From contig OX422190.1 in the NCBI GenBank assembly GCA_949130485.1, positions 2,503,281 through 2,567,280 on the forward strand: a stretch of DNA of 64,000 bases. The letters run 5' to 3'. Source of the stretch: Agelas oroides. Taxonomy: Eukaryota > Porifera > Demospongiae > Agelasida > Agelasidae. A program made the translations under genes and the position numbers. The notes below the pieces were generated by a model. The model was not told the origin of the DNA, made no database searches, and saw nothing but the letters and a program-made list of their open reading frames with translations. This document shows, piece by piece, positions 32,634 to 43,552 of this stretch (positions are counted from its first letter, which is position 1; every line of letters begins with the position of its first letter).

Positions 32634-32727
32634 TAGCCTCGAACCCAGGCTTTCCGTTCCGGATTGTGTCTCGCAGCTTTGGAGCTGCGAGACACAATCC
32701 GGAACGGAAAGCCTGGGTTCGAGGCTA
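32634..32727. repeat. Near-perfect 94 bp palindrome, CTCG-foldback
   Basis: Two 45 bp arms starting TAGCCTCGAACCCAGGC enclose a 4-base loop. It is flanked by CTTCGACGC at 32625-32633 and 32728-32736, an exact 9 bp duplication. Confidence 0.9.
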
Positions 32728-33193
32728 CTTCGACGCCTTGCGCTTGCGTGTTGCAAAGATTCTGCAAAACCCTGTAGCCACGTAGCTTGCAAACTTGTTC
32801 TCAGCTTTGCCCTTGGACTTGGTGATCCTAAATCCTAAGCTACCATGCAATATTTTTTACAATCAGTAAATCATTGTTTCGCTTACATGTAGACAGAAAA
32901 GAAATCAAAAACTTACAGCTGTATAAAAAAGGCGATAAGAACCTATGATAAGTGAAATACACAATGCTTAGCTATAACATGGTAGCCATGGGAGTTGTGC
33001 AGCAACCCTTGTCCTCAGATTAAAATTACCATACAATAACTTGACCTGATTTGCCCTTGGTGTTATTAGCATACACACAATTGTATAATTATTGGTCTTT
33101 TGATATTGTAAATCTGAATCTAAACTCTTGCAAGACTTGTAAGACTACAAGTAGCCCCTTGGAAATGTAGCACATGACTGAGATGTAGCCCTT

Positions 33194-33637
33194 AATTCAC
33201 TGAAAAAAACAAGTTGATTGTTTTAACCAAAGAGTGGTTACATGGTTGCATACAAGCTGAAGAGACAGTGGTTATGAGAGGTTTGCTTTGATATTGAAGA
33301 CCTATTGCATAAGGCAACCTGAGAGGCAGCTGCCCAGTTCATCTTACAACCACAATGCTCTGACAACCCTCAGAACATCTGTGAAGGAGTCATTACAAAT
33401 GCACTTCAAAGTTGCAGTATACATCACTTTCATGTTCTTAATGTAACCATGCATGTGAGGGTTTTCAGTGTATTGTGGTTGTAACATGAACTGGGAAGCT
33501 GCCCCTTGCATGGGTGCCTTATGCAATTGGTCTTCAATATCAAAAGCAACCTCTCATAACCACTGTCTCTCCACTTTGTCTGCAACCGGGTAACCACTCG
33601 GGTGGTTAAAACAACCAACTTGTTTTTTCAGTGAATT
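33194..33637. repeat. Foldback element, AATTCACTGAAAAAA ends
   Basis: The left arm begins AATTCACTGAAAAAAACAAG and the right arm ends CTTGTTTTTTCAGTGAATT. Long imperfect arms include ACCACTGTCTCT and TTGTGGTTGTAA. It is nested in the 6.3 kb element. Confidence 0.7.
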
Positions 33638-34085
33638 TGCTACAATCCTATACATGCATAGTATAGGGACATGACCTCTAGTAGCTATAGAAAGAGTACA
33701 TAAGAATGGCTATATACATTGTACAGAAGCGTGGTGTATATCTGTTGGTTGGGCCTGCACAAAATGTATGTATAGCCAGGTGTATGCTAGACCACTCAAA
33801 GGATCCACTAATTGCAAGAAGACTTTCCATGCATGTGGATGATGTTGGTGCATCCTTGTTCTGAGGCTTGCGCTATCAATGATGGCATAAAGAACAACAT
33901 AATACCAAAGATCCGTTGCCAATCCCACCCTGCTCTATTATCCATGATGATACCTACTGCATAGACAAGTAACTATAGAGACTTGTGCAAGTAGGGCTAT
34001 ATTATCTACACTTATAGCCACTAGGTGTTTATATAAAACAGATATTCTTGATGACAGGTAACAGCTCTGTAGCATGCTGTCTAGC

Positions 34086-34117
34086 TAGCCTCGTACCCAG
34101 GCCTGGGTACGAGGCTA
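34086..34117. repeat. Perfect 32 bp CTCG palindrome
   Basis: Its arms TAGCCTCGTACCCAGG and CCTGGGTACGAGGCTA meet with no loop. The flanks CTGTCTAGC and ATGTCTAGC match at 8 of 9 positions, consistent with a target duplication. Confidence 0.85.
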
Positions 34118-35763
34118 ATGTCTAGCTACCAGTCACTCCAGAGTATATACATGTACACGACCCTTTTGTGCAAGCAGATATGCCAAGTATCAGTCAAATC
34201 TTGTACAGTGCTACAGGTACATAACCCGTGAACTATTACTAAATTAGATTTGTACTTGTTAGCATGTAGGGTTGCCGCCCACATGCCATATATAGACCAG
34301 TTGGTTTACTTATCTAAGTGGCTTCAATTACACTATCCACAATACACGCTTAGGCGCTCGCAATCTCTATGTGGCAAGTGGCAACTTTACCCCCTCGCTG
34401 CAGTAAATACAAGCAGCAAAATCAAAAATCATCCCAAAAATTAGAATGAGACAGCAGTAGTAGATGTAGGTGTAATGGGCTTATAAATATGATTGCAAAA
34501 AAATGCTGTTGACATACTTTCATTTTGCAAGCTATTGAGCTCAGCAATAGGTTGGAAAACTTGGAGATGGTTCAACAAGCTTCTGCTGCCTCTTTCAACA
34601 AAGTAACTGGCACTTATCCTCAAACACTAATAATTACTGTTGTCTCTGTAATGCATGTGATGACAACAACTGGCACATGAAATAATGTGAGCAAGCCTAT
34701 TACAGGCTTTAGAGACCATGTTGTGTTGCAATGAATACTCAATGAGCTTTGTGCCGTAGGCTATGTTGAGCTAATAAATGTTGAGTGCCGAAGCTGTTAT
34801 AGTTCTTATACTGTTGGTGCAGTATAATTGACATTGGCTACCTAAATGACCAAAACAGTGAATATAAAATAGCTATGAACACAATTTTAACTATTTTTCC
34901 ACTTCATTCTTGTTTCTGTAGTATCAGGTAAGTAATGAACTCGTAGGAAGTTGTAGGTTCGTTATAGTTAGAGCATGGTAGCCAGGGATTTATGATCCCA
35001 AGTCCCAGAGCACAGTCTGAGCTAAAACATAACTCTACTGGTGTGGCTAACATGCATGCTGTGTAATCAAATTACTCTTATTGATCGTTGTTGTTATTAC
35101 AAGTTGTACAGTAACAACCTGACACAGCTGCTCTTCAGAACTGTACTTGTGTTCACTAAACAAAGATTACAATTACAAGTCTTCAAGCTTTATTCTGTAC
35201 TTGGAGTGTGCATAGTGTTAAGTTCCATACAGCTAATGTGCAATATCCACAGGTAGTGTTAAAATAGTGTACTGTAAAGCACCGGTCGGTTGTTGGGAAC
35301 ACAATTTTGTCCATTATTTGAAATAACTAATTTCCGTGCAATGTAAGAGATGATAAAAACTGAGCGTGTGTCTCGCGCTTTGTGCTCGTCACCCCCCCCA
35401 CCTGGACAGCCAATCAAATGGGACTTAGAGCCCCCCTGATACAATTAAGGGCATACCTACCCCCCTGGACAGCAAATCAAGTGGGATGTAGTACCCCCTG
35501 ACAAAATTAACAGAATTAAGCCATCATGTATAACCAAGTAGCTATTTTCTACTTTTTACAGAAATAGAAACTAGCTACTTGGTTATATATGATTTAGCTA
35601 TAGATTTTTTTTCATGAAATTGAGTGATTTCATTTCATGTATGTAAGTTCCACCACGCCTGCTCACAAGAGTTAACCAACAGTTGCTGAAAGGCTTTAGC
35701 TGTGCAGGATGTCCGTGGAGTTGTATTACAACAGTCACAATTCTGGCAATACACTCCCTGAAC

Positions 35764-35868
35764 TAGCCTCGTTCCCAGGCCTCCCCCGTTTTTTGTTCTT
35801 CAGTTTGCGTTCAATATATTATACTGAACGCAAACCGAAGAACAAAAAACGGGGGAGGCCCTGAACCA
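35764..35868. repeat. CTCG-foldback, right terminus lost
   Basis: TAGCCTCGTTCCCAGGCCTC leads into a long hairpin (CCCCCGTTTTTTGTTCTTC and its complement). The right end stops at GGAGGC and is followed by CCTGAAC, which also precedes the left end. Confidence 0.7.
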
Positions 35869-36300
35869 CTTGTACCCCCCTTGACACTAATCATACTTCT
35901 GGCAATACACCCCCCTGGACGTAATTCTACTTGAAGTTTATCCACTTCACCCCCCTTGACACAAATCATAATTCTGAATATACACCCCCTGTACATAATT
36001 AAGCTTGAATCACTTGTACCCCCTTGACACTAATCATAATTCTGACAACACTGGCTCCCAGACATAGCTAATCCTACTTAAAGTTTACCCCCTTTGACCC
36101 AAATATCACCCTCCCCCCCATCCTCCCCATACATAATTAAGATTAACCAATTCTACCCCCCTGGACACAAATCATAATTCTGATGATACACCCCCTGTAC
36201 ATAATTAAGCTTGAACCACTTCTACCCCCCTTGACACAAATCACAATTCTGACAATACACCCCCCTCGACGTAATTAAAACTCATCCACAGGGGGTGTAT
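35860..36300. repeat. About 70 bp minisatellite, second type
   Basis: Units of CACTTGTACCCCCCTTGACA, CTAATCATAATTCTG and ACACCCCCTGTACATAATTAA, about six imperfect copies. Confidence 0.75.
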
Positions 36301-36689
36301 GCTTATTAAATGGAATAGCCCATTCTACCACGTGCCTTTGCTATAATTACGCGCATGTGGAAACAGTATGTACCAGTCGCTCTTTCTCCCCCTCCTCCGT
36401 GCCTGGGAACGAGGCTATTGTATGTGCATGATATGTACTGCACTTGCTGGACAAGTTTCAGGATCTTTAAACTGTGAGTGACCAAAAACTCTATCACCCC
36501 CTCACATTTCCATCAAGTTTCATGCTCAAAGAGCTAGCACAGACACTTGTCTGCTAGCTAATTACACCAGGGTTGTAGTAATTGAAATCTGGCATGGCCA
36601 CCAGACCGTTTCTCGCCTGGAGGCGCGCGCGGGCTGGGGACGAGACTGCCCCGTAAAGTTACTTCCGCGTTCCAATCCATCATGTGACA

Positions 36690-37349
36690 ATGATTTCCAT
36701 CGTAGTGATCCTAGCTTGCTCCCTCCTCACCTGTTTGGGCTCCCGTCACGACCTTGAGGCGGAGCACGCCGACATAAATACTACGGGTGACGGTGAGATT
36801 TATCAGGATGCAGCTTCGGGTCGCGTTGCGGTTAAACTCTTTCGAAACGATTATATTGTATGGCACTTTAATACAACCTGTGCTAGTGATCTGTTGGTAC
36901 AGGGCGTTATATACTCTAACGACGGTTTTTCCGACGAGATAGAACTGCAACTGAGTGAGACAATCATAATTGGGAGCTTCAGGACAGAGGCAGTGTCCCG
37001 AGGAGGTGAATCGTGGAATGTGTTCAAGAACTCTGGCGTCGTGGGTAATCCAGTGTCCCTGTTAGCTGATCAGCATGCACTGAAGCTCGTTGTAAGGAGC
37101 GCGGATGAAGACGGTGTGGAGATAGACAAAGTTATTCAGCAGCTGAAGAGCTTCTGCATTCCACAGGATGATACAATAACAAGAAGAGACATAATTAGTT
37201 GGACAATTACTTCTGTTGGTGTTTTGGTTGCAGTGATTGGCATTATTATTGGTATAATATATCGACGCCGCAAAAGAAGAAATGGTGTAGAACATACAAA
37301 TTCTAGACAGGAAACAGCTAGCCTAACAAGGTCAGCTAGCGTGACGTGA
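36690..37349 (+). CDS. Single-pass type I membrane protein, single exon
   Basis: Start ATG 36690 gives 219 aa. The frame is open to a GTG at 36684, but the ATG begins a clean signal peptide (MISIVVILACSLLTCLGS). Residues about 40-155 form an ectodomain with alternating hydrophobic strands and the segment VIYSNDGFSDEIELQLS, later GESWNVFKNSGVVGN and DGVEIDKV. The layout resembles carbohydrate-binding-module-type beta sandwiches, a fold inference only. A single transmembrane helix (ISWTITSVGVLVAVIGIIIG) is followed by a basic stop-transfer IYRRRKRR and a short Ser/Thr tail. Two Cys (CASD near residue 63 and FCIP near 156) could form a disulfide. The upstream 80 bp is C/G-rich. It begins less than 300 bp after the 6.3 kb element. 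Confidence 0.75.
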   Translation: MISIVVILACSLLTCLGSRHDLEAEHADINTTGDGEIYQDAASGRVAVKLFRNDYIVWHFNTTCASDLLVQGVIYSNDGFSDEIELQLSETIIIGSFRTEAVSRGGESWNVFKNSGVVGNPVSLLADQHALKLVVRSADEDGVEIDKVIQQLKSFCIPQDDTITRRDIISWTITSVGVLVAVIGIIIGIIYRRRKRRNGVEHTNSRQETASLTRSASVT

Positions 37350-37965
37350 ATCGATCATCGGAAATATGCTCCTCAGAGATTTGCTATAAGTCTCAACAAA
37401 TTTGCTACTATGATGCTATAGTATAAAAATATAACTTGTGTAATGTGCATATTATACATTTTGATGTGAGGAGTGCATTTTTTTTAATTAATTGTAACCA
37501 CACCCTTAGTGGAAAGAAATTACAATATATATATACCGTTGTCATAGGATGGGGTGCACCCCCCCCCACCCGGACGCGTGGTCCTAGGCTACCTGTCCCC
37601 CAGGACAACTTGTACTATAGGACCACGTGTCCCCCTAGGACAGCTGGTCCTAGGCCCATGTGTCCCTCCCATTAGTCAGCGGCTACAAAGTAGCTACACT
37701 ATCCTCTGCGGCCATTCTGTCCGGCCACCAAAACTAAAACTTCAACTTGATGTCAGTAGATAGTCTCGTGCCCAGACTACATGCTTCTACTGACTAATCT
37801 CGTTTCCAGATCGCATTTTCCGGCGGGGGCGAAAAATGCGGTTTGGAAACGAGACTCTGCATGAGAGTGCTCCGCCTGCTTCCACTGTTGCAGCTGTCAA
37901 CAAAAATTCTGATTCTGCCCTCCTCTCTCTATTGAAACTACACCTTCAGTAGCTCCAGGTTGCAG
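37350..37965. other. Spacer with C-rich tandem and CTCG-like hairpins
   Basis: 37560-37680 carries three to four imperfect GGACCA...CCCCCAGGACA units. 37767-37855 holds TAGTCTCGTGCCCAGACTA and TAATCTCGTTTCCAGATCGC with its mirror GCGGTTTGGAAACGAGACT, diverged members of the foldback family. Confidence 0.5.
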
Positions 37966-37974
37966 CAGTGATGA

Positions 37975-38463
37975 ATCTTCAAGAGGTATAGTCCTGTTGC
38001 CAACCGCACTAGGAGTGGAGTCAATAAAGTTGAGATAATCAAGCCAAGTCATTTTCAACCAGAAACTGCTGTGGCCAGTAATGATCATGCTTGTGTTGGC
38101 AATGAGAGTCAATCTGTAGGATATACCAATTCTAACACTCAACTGCTACTTCAGATTCCTAATAGTGTAACTGGAGTAACTAAACATTTTGAAGACTTTG
38201 TCAAGTGTGACAGCATGGAAGCTGCTGATGCAGTGAAGGAGGCAATGAAGCTACAGTGGTCTAGTTTGATAATGCCTGGGAAAGAGGTCAAAGTTAAACT
38301 TACTGGCTGTAAGGAACCGTCGGCTGCTGTAGTTGTGGAATGTTATTACACTTCGAAGCTGTCTTTTGACTGTCTGTATTACTATGCAACTGCAAAGGCC
38401 AATGTCAGGTTACATGGTTCCAATTGTCTTAGAGAATTTCAATTCCGGGACTTGATTTTGTAA
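37975..38463 (+). CDS. Hypothetical open frame, about 160 codons
   Basis: The frame is open from 37975 to the stop at 38461-38463, with no early ATG in a good context. The product contains KHFEDFVKCDSMEAADAVKE and CYYTSKLSFDCLYYYATAK. Codon use looks coding, and it could be the last exon of a split gene, but no family is recognised and no clear upstream exon was found. Confidence 0.25.
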   Translation: MFKRYSPVANRTRSGVNKVEIIKPSHFQPETAVASNDHACVGNESQSVGYTNSNTQLLLQIPNSVTGVTKHFEDFVKCDSMEAADAVKEAMKLQWSSLIMPGKEVKVKLTGCKEPSAAVVVECYYTSKLSFDCLYYYATAKANVRLHGSNCLREFQFRDLIL

Positions 38464-38579
38464 GGGTTAGCTCTTTCTCTGGACTCTTTAAGGTACTTTA
38501 GTTAAATACATTTCTCTTATTACACCTATCCATTGGTGTGTTATAAATAATAATAATAATTACGTACGTTAACGTGATG

Positions 38580-39560
38580 CCAGTGATGGCAAATAGTCAC
38601 ACAAGCCACACCTTTTGCAGAGGGTGTGGCTTGCGTGACTAAGTGACAAAATTGGTCACCTCAGTTGCATTCCTTTTGTGTGCATGACACGTAAAGTTCA
38701 AGGAGTGCTTACAATTTGAATCAGAGTGTAGTTGAGAAGCCTCCCTCTCTTAGTATCTCCTTTCATAAATCAGCATTCAGTCTGGTGAGGTTTGTTGTTT
38801 CGTTTGTTCGTTCTTACACATCTGCCCCTGGAGAGTATACGTTTCTTGCGTTGGCTGCATGGTTGTGGTAAAAATGCCAGGAATGCAGCCAATAGGTCTT
38901 CAGAAAAAGGAGACTAGCTAATGTAACTAATGAAAAAGCTCCTCAATGAACTTTCAAGAAAACCTATTTGGTAGCATTCCTTGATCACATGCACTGATAA
39001 GTAACCCGTCGCGCGCACTTACGGAGACTGTATACCGAGCCAACGAAGACAGGTGTTCACCACACTTATAAACCAGAGGAAAAAAAAAGTACACCTAGTG
39101 CATTCTTTGGCCCCAGCCCTAACCCTAACCCTAACCCTTAACCATTTAGCCAACAAGCCACAACAGACAACCAGCGCACTAAGTACCGCTTTCTGCAGCA
39201 TGCAGTTGAGCGCATGCAGTTGAGCGCATGCAGTTGTGCGCATGCGTAAGGAGCCAGTGCAAATTAACCTTTGAACCTCGACGTCACCACATGGAGTTGG
39301 GTCAACTTAGCGACTTCCCTCCAGTCCGTCCAAGTCGGCTTTGTGCAGTTACCTCGTGACGTAACCAAAAATACTAGAGAATGCAACGCATTGTGGGGCG
39401 AGCCTGAGCGAGAGATTGAAGTCTGTTGTAGGCTTTCTTCAACTGTTGAAGACGGTGCTCTTTCTTTGAGTTTGCAAAGAACGCGGCCATTTGCACAGTA
39501 TCAGGCCGGACTCGGTAAATAGGAGAGAGGATTGAAGTGTACGCGAACTGTGAACTATTA
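38580..39560. other. Spacer with small repeats
   Basis: It contains a short hairpin ACACAAGCCACACCTT/AGGGTGTGGCTTGCGTG (38597-38638), CCCTAA repeats (39116-39140) and a 14 bp repeat GCATGCAGTTGAGC (39197-39245). No supported gene. Confidence 0.45.
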
Positions 39561-39566
39561 TAGCTT

Positions 39567-39600
39567 TAGTCCCCAGGAGGTAAGCCTGGGGACGAGGCTA
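39567..39600. repeat. CTCG-family short palindrome
   Basis: TAGTCCCCAGG, a short loop, then CCTGGGGACGAGGCTA. Confidence 0.6.
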
Positions 39601-39679
39601 ATTATTCAAAGTTCAAACTTTCGTGTTCTGTTTGCGCCTATATGAGGCATACAGAATACAGCTGCAAAAAAAAATGAAA

Positions 39680-40402
39680 GGCACTGAAGTGCCAAACCCT
39701 CGGCGCAGCAGTGCATGTGATTGTACTTGTGTGTTGACTAGAATCGATCACTGTCTCGTGAACAATAGAAGCTGTCATGCTTGCCAGATGTGTTTGGTTC
39801 TGTTCTTACCTGTGCAAAGTCTGCTCACGTGTTTCATCACAAGCTCTCTTACTCGTTTTGCGGACTTTGTCTCTCTCTTTCCCCACTAATAACCCTTCCT
39901 CAGACAGTAAGGCTTTTCTATGTTGGCATTGCGTTCTCAGGCTCCCCAACAGCAGTACACTGTGCTTTCCTTTCTTCGATGCGAAGGCATGGCCACAGTC
40001 ACAAACTGATCTCTTCACGTGCACAACGGTATTACACTGTGCACATACCTTTCTCAGACGCATAGTGCACTACGGTATTACACTGTGGGCATATACCGCG
40101 TGCTCCAAGTCACGTGATCACATTACCGCTACGTACGTGTTACGGAGAGGTATACGGAAAGATTGCACGTGAAGAAAATGGCTGACTTAGTCACGGTATA
40201 CGTAAGTTTATAACGCTTCTAACTTTTGAACTAAGCAATTTTAGAGAAAACGGCTTTTTTATTTTACTGCATTTTCCACGCTGTACCCGCTGATACCTCT
40301 CGTTGGACGCCTAAAGGCGCGAGAAGGCAGAGTAGAGAAAACAGACAGACAGACACACAGGACAACTACCGTAACCCTCGCTGCGCATGCGCGCCGAGGG
40401 TT
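39680..40402. mobile_element. AACCCTCGGCGC inverted-repeat element
   Basis: The left end is GGCACTGAAGTGCCAAACCC then TCGGCGC; the right end is GCGCGCCGAGGGTT. The interior shares the TTGCGGACTTTGTCTCTCTC and CGATGCGAAGGCATGGCCAC segments with the nested element at 8168-8698. A (GACA)n tract lies near the right end. Confidence 0.65.
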
Positions 40403-40700
40403 AAAAATGCACATGCAAATACAATGCAAAGACAATGTATAATTAGCACAATGTCCAGACAGTGCTAGCAGCCTTATCACCAGATTCACACCTATGGAGT
40501 CAGGGGACTATGGCAGTTAAACGGAGGCATGCAGACCTCTGACTATGGTTGGCGCATGCGCGAGCTAGCAAGACACCCTTGGGCATGTGTACACACACAG
40601 CACATACACGTCAAACACACAAATAAAACAAGGTTCACAAAACAACAAGGAAAGTTCTGTAGAAGCTGCACCGTCGGCAATGACCACCAAAGAGGCTACC

Positions 40701-41012
40701 TAGTCTCGTGCCCAGACCCCACCCAGCTCACGCGAGGAGAAGGGGTCTGGTGTCACAAGTCCAAATCCTTGGGCTAGCTCCAGAAACGTGGAGCGGCCAA
40801 TCAAATCGCAGAGCAGCAATAATGCGGAAGCGAGAACAAGTACTTCAATCCTACCGCTCAAAGTGTGTTATGAGATTCATTATCCAACACTGAGCAATTT
40901 GTAATTCTACACTAACAATTACAAGGCTTCAACACTTCCGCAAGCCCAAGGATTCAGGCTTGTGACACCAGACCCTTTCTTCGTGAGAGGGTTGGGTCTG
41001 GGCATGAGACTA
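40701..41012. mobile_element. CTCG-foldback element, 312 bp, 9 bp target duplication
   Basis: It starts TAGTCTCGTGCCCAGACCC and ends GGGTCTGGGCATGAGACTA. It is flanked by GAGGCTACC at 40692-40700 and 41013-41021, exact. Inner arms include GGTGTCACAAGTCCAAATCC and its diverged complement. Confidence 0.85.
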
Positions 41013-41202
41013 GAGGCTACCCATCCCACCATGACAAGATGGCTGCCATACGCATAGTAAAGTCACAAGACTTGAAACACCACGATACAGACCACTTGCC
41101 ACGTGTGACCACCTAGCAGTAGAGCTTCCAACAGAGCCATAGTCCACAGCACCGTCGGCAACCCATCCCACCATGGCTCAGCGGACAGTCGTGAGAGCCC
41201 AG

Positions 41203-41725
41203 AGACGAATCACGTGTAGGGTGTCCAACCTGAAATACGAAAGTGTGCGCATTGGTTCCAAAACAGTGGTTTTCATAAGAGCCAACCCAGGTAAGAAAGA
41301 AACCACAGACGGATTGGGTTCGCATGTCATTTCTTTTGGGATCGGTGCACTTTTCCGGAAGTGGTAAATTCCGAAAAATGGCACGTGACCAAAAGTTTAA
41401 GTTCGCCGTAACCGTTCTTAGACCACTGACCACTGCCAGCGAGGCTACTTTAAACATGGCAGTGAGTTATACATTAGGTCTGTGAGGGTAAGTTTCTTGG
41501 GAGATAACTAGGCCCATGGCTTGATATTGGTCACGTACCATTTTGCGGGACTTACCACTTCCGGAAAAGTGCACTGTTTCCGAATAAAATTGACATTCGA
41601 ACCCGATCCTTCTGTGGTTTCTTTCTTGCCTGGGTTAGCTCTTATAAAAACCACTGTTTTGGAATCAATGCGCACACTTTCATTTTTCAGGTTGGATACC
41701 CTACCACGTGTGACCATCTAGCAGT
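41203..41725. repeat. Inverted duplication, about 185 bp arms
   Basis: 41203-41388 and 41537-41725 are diverged reverse complements (for example TTCCAAAACAGTGGTTTT and AAAACCACTGTTTTGGAA, CTTTTCCGGAAGTGGTAA and its complement), separated by about 150 bp. Confidence 0.7.
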
Positions 41726-42045
41726 GACCGAAGACCGTCTCACAACAGACGAAACACCACACCAGGACAAAAAGACGGCGGACATACACAGAAATCAGTT
41801 TTCATCTTGAGCTAAGGTAGGGGAAGACACCTTAGATGAGACAGCTCCACGACATTTTTCACATGTTCACAAGGTTATATGGTTGGCGCATGCGCGTGAT
41901 GCCCTGCGTACACGTACCAACCACACGCTTACACGAAATCACCATTCTACTCACTACTGTGGGGCTCGCTCAGGCTCGCCCCAATTAAAGTTATGTTATT
42001 ACGTCAGTGGCATACATCACGTGATAATTTTCACCAGGCCTTCTC

Positions 42046-42205
42046 TAGTCCGGTGTAACCCGACCTTGCACGCTCTTACTCTAGCCCGTTCTTATGCGCT
42101 CTTGACCAGTATTCATAACTATTACATAACAGTTCAGAACAAATCCGGGTATAGGGCTAGCACCCGACCTTCCGTTTTTCGCGAAGGTCGGGTTACACCC
42201 GACTA
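42046..42205. mobile_element. TIR element with 9 bp target duplication
   Basis: The left end TAGTCCGGTGTAACCCGACC is mirrored by GGTCGGGTTACACCCGACTA. It is flanked by GGCCTTCTC at 42037-42045 and 42206-42214, exact. It contains part of the AAGAGCGCATAAGAACGG family. Confidence 0.8.
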
Positions 42206-42399
42206 GGCCTTCTCCGCGTTATTCGTACTGCAAGCGACGATAGCTAGGGTGGAGGACTGGGAACGAGGCTACATTGCGCATCTACGCTTGTTTGTGACCA
42301 CTTACCATAAATTTTAAATCAGCGCATTCAAATATATCACGATGATTGAATGTCCACGCCGACGTGTACTTCAGCTAAGCCGTGAGAACGAGCGTGAAG

Positions 42400-42858
42400 G
42401 AGGATAACCTGCACCCACCTTCCTGACTTAGGTTTTGAAAAACTGGATCACCAGTGGGAAGGCCTGCAAAGGAGGATAACCTGCACCCACCTTCCTGATT
42501 TAGTTTTTGAAAAACTGGATCACCAGTGGGAAGGCCTGCAAAGGAGGATAACCTGCACCCACCTTCCTGATTTAGTTTTTGAAAAACTGGATCACCAGTG
42601 GGAAGGCCTGCAAAGGAGGATAACCTGCACCCACCTTCCTGATTTAGTTTTTGAAAAACTGGATCACCAGTGGGAAGGCCTGCAAAGAAGGATAACCTTC
42701 ACCCACCTTCCTGATTTAGTTTTTGAAAAACTGGATCACCAGTGGGAAGGACTGCAAAGGAGGATAACCTGTACCCACCTTCCTGATTTAGTTTTTGAAA
42801 AACTTGGATCACCAGTGGGAAGGCCTGCAAAGGAGGATAACCTGCACCCACTGATGCC
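42400..42858. repeat. 72 bp tandem array derived from a foldback unit
   Basis: Six to seven units containing AAAGGAGGATAACCTGCACC, CACCTTCCTGATTTAG, TTTTTGAAAAACTGGATCAC and CAGTGGGAAGGCCTGC. A single unit occurs at 22985-23062. Confidence 0.9.
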
Positions 42859-42874
42859 TAGTATGTAATTATCA

Positions 42875-43552
42875 AAGTCACAAAAAAGTTTGCCAAACGC
42901 AAACAAGCACATGTAGGGATGAAATCCTCAAAAACCAACCAAACAAGACGGGAACGACACCACAATACTTTTACACCATCCCTACATCTTGTGCCATTTT
43001 GCCAAAACTGTGTGTTTGTATTTGTTTTTTAGTTGTGTGTAGAAGAGGGTTGTCTTGTAGATGGAAGGGTGTGGCGTGGGTGTGTTGTGCATAGTGAGTA
43101 TGTTGTGTTGTTGGTGGTTGCTACTGAGTGTAGCAGGTATGGTCCAAGTTGTGTGTAGAAGGTGTGGAGTGAGTGAGGAGTGGTGAGTGTGTGTGTTATG
43201 TTGGAATGTGCATTATGTTGTTAAGTTTTATGCCTGTTTAGCATGATAGATATGGGTTGTCTTGTATACAGGTGGCTGTGAAGTGAGTAGTGGTAATTTT
43301 GTAATGCTTTGTGAAGGATGGGTTATTTTGTGAGATAGTTGAATGGAGTGAAGTACTATGTTTGTTTGTGGTTGGTGTGGGCTAATAAGTACAAATGTAG
43401 AGGGTTTTGTGTTGTGTACAGGTGGCAAAATGGCACAAGATGTAGGGATGGTGTAAAAGTATTGTGGTGTCGTTTCCGTCTTGTTTGGTTGGTTTTTGAG
43501 GATTTCATCCCTACATGTGCTTGTTTGCGTTTGGCAAACTTTTTTGTGACTT
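42875..43552. mobile_element. AAGTCACAAAAAAG TIR element, G/T-rich core
   Basis: TIRs of about 135 bp match those at 29305-29923 (ATGTAGGGATGAAATCCTC, GGGAACGACACCACAATAC). The 43020-43430 core is almost free of C on this strand. Confidence 0.8.

Larger units (their letters stand above)
30084..36417. mobile_element. 6.3 kb CTCG-foldback composite element
   Basis: It starts TAGCCTCGTTCCCAGGCGC and ends GCCTGGGAACGAGGCTA, flanked by TTGTATGTGC at 30074-30083 and 36418-36427 (10 bp duplication). Terminal arms extend through GGAGGAGGGGGAGGAG and CTGGTACACACTGTTTGC. A second inverted pair lies further in (GGGCTATTCCATTTAATAAG at about 30590 and its complement at about 36300). The interior holds two minisatellites, smaller palindromes and a foldback element. 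No transposase-like ORF was found. Confidence 0.75.

Noticed and set aside
39271-39522. Small gene of 83 codons
   Set aside because: No domain, no splice context, and repeat-rich surroundings; probably chance.
42400-42858. CRISPR array
   Set aside because: Units are contiguous 72 bp repeats with no variable spacers. The same applies to 30680-31600 and 49265-49490.
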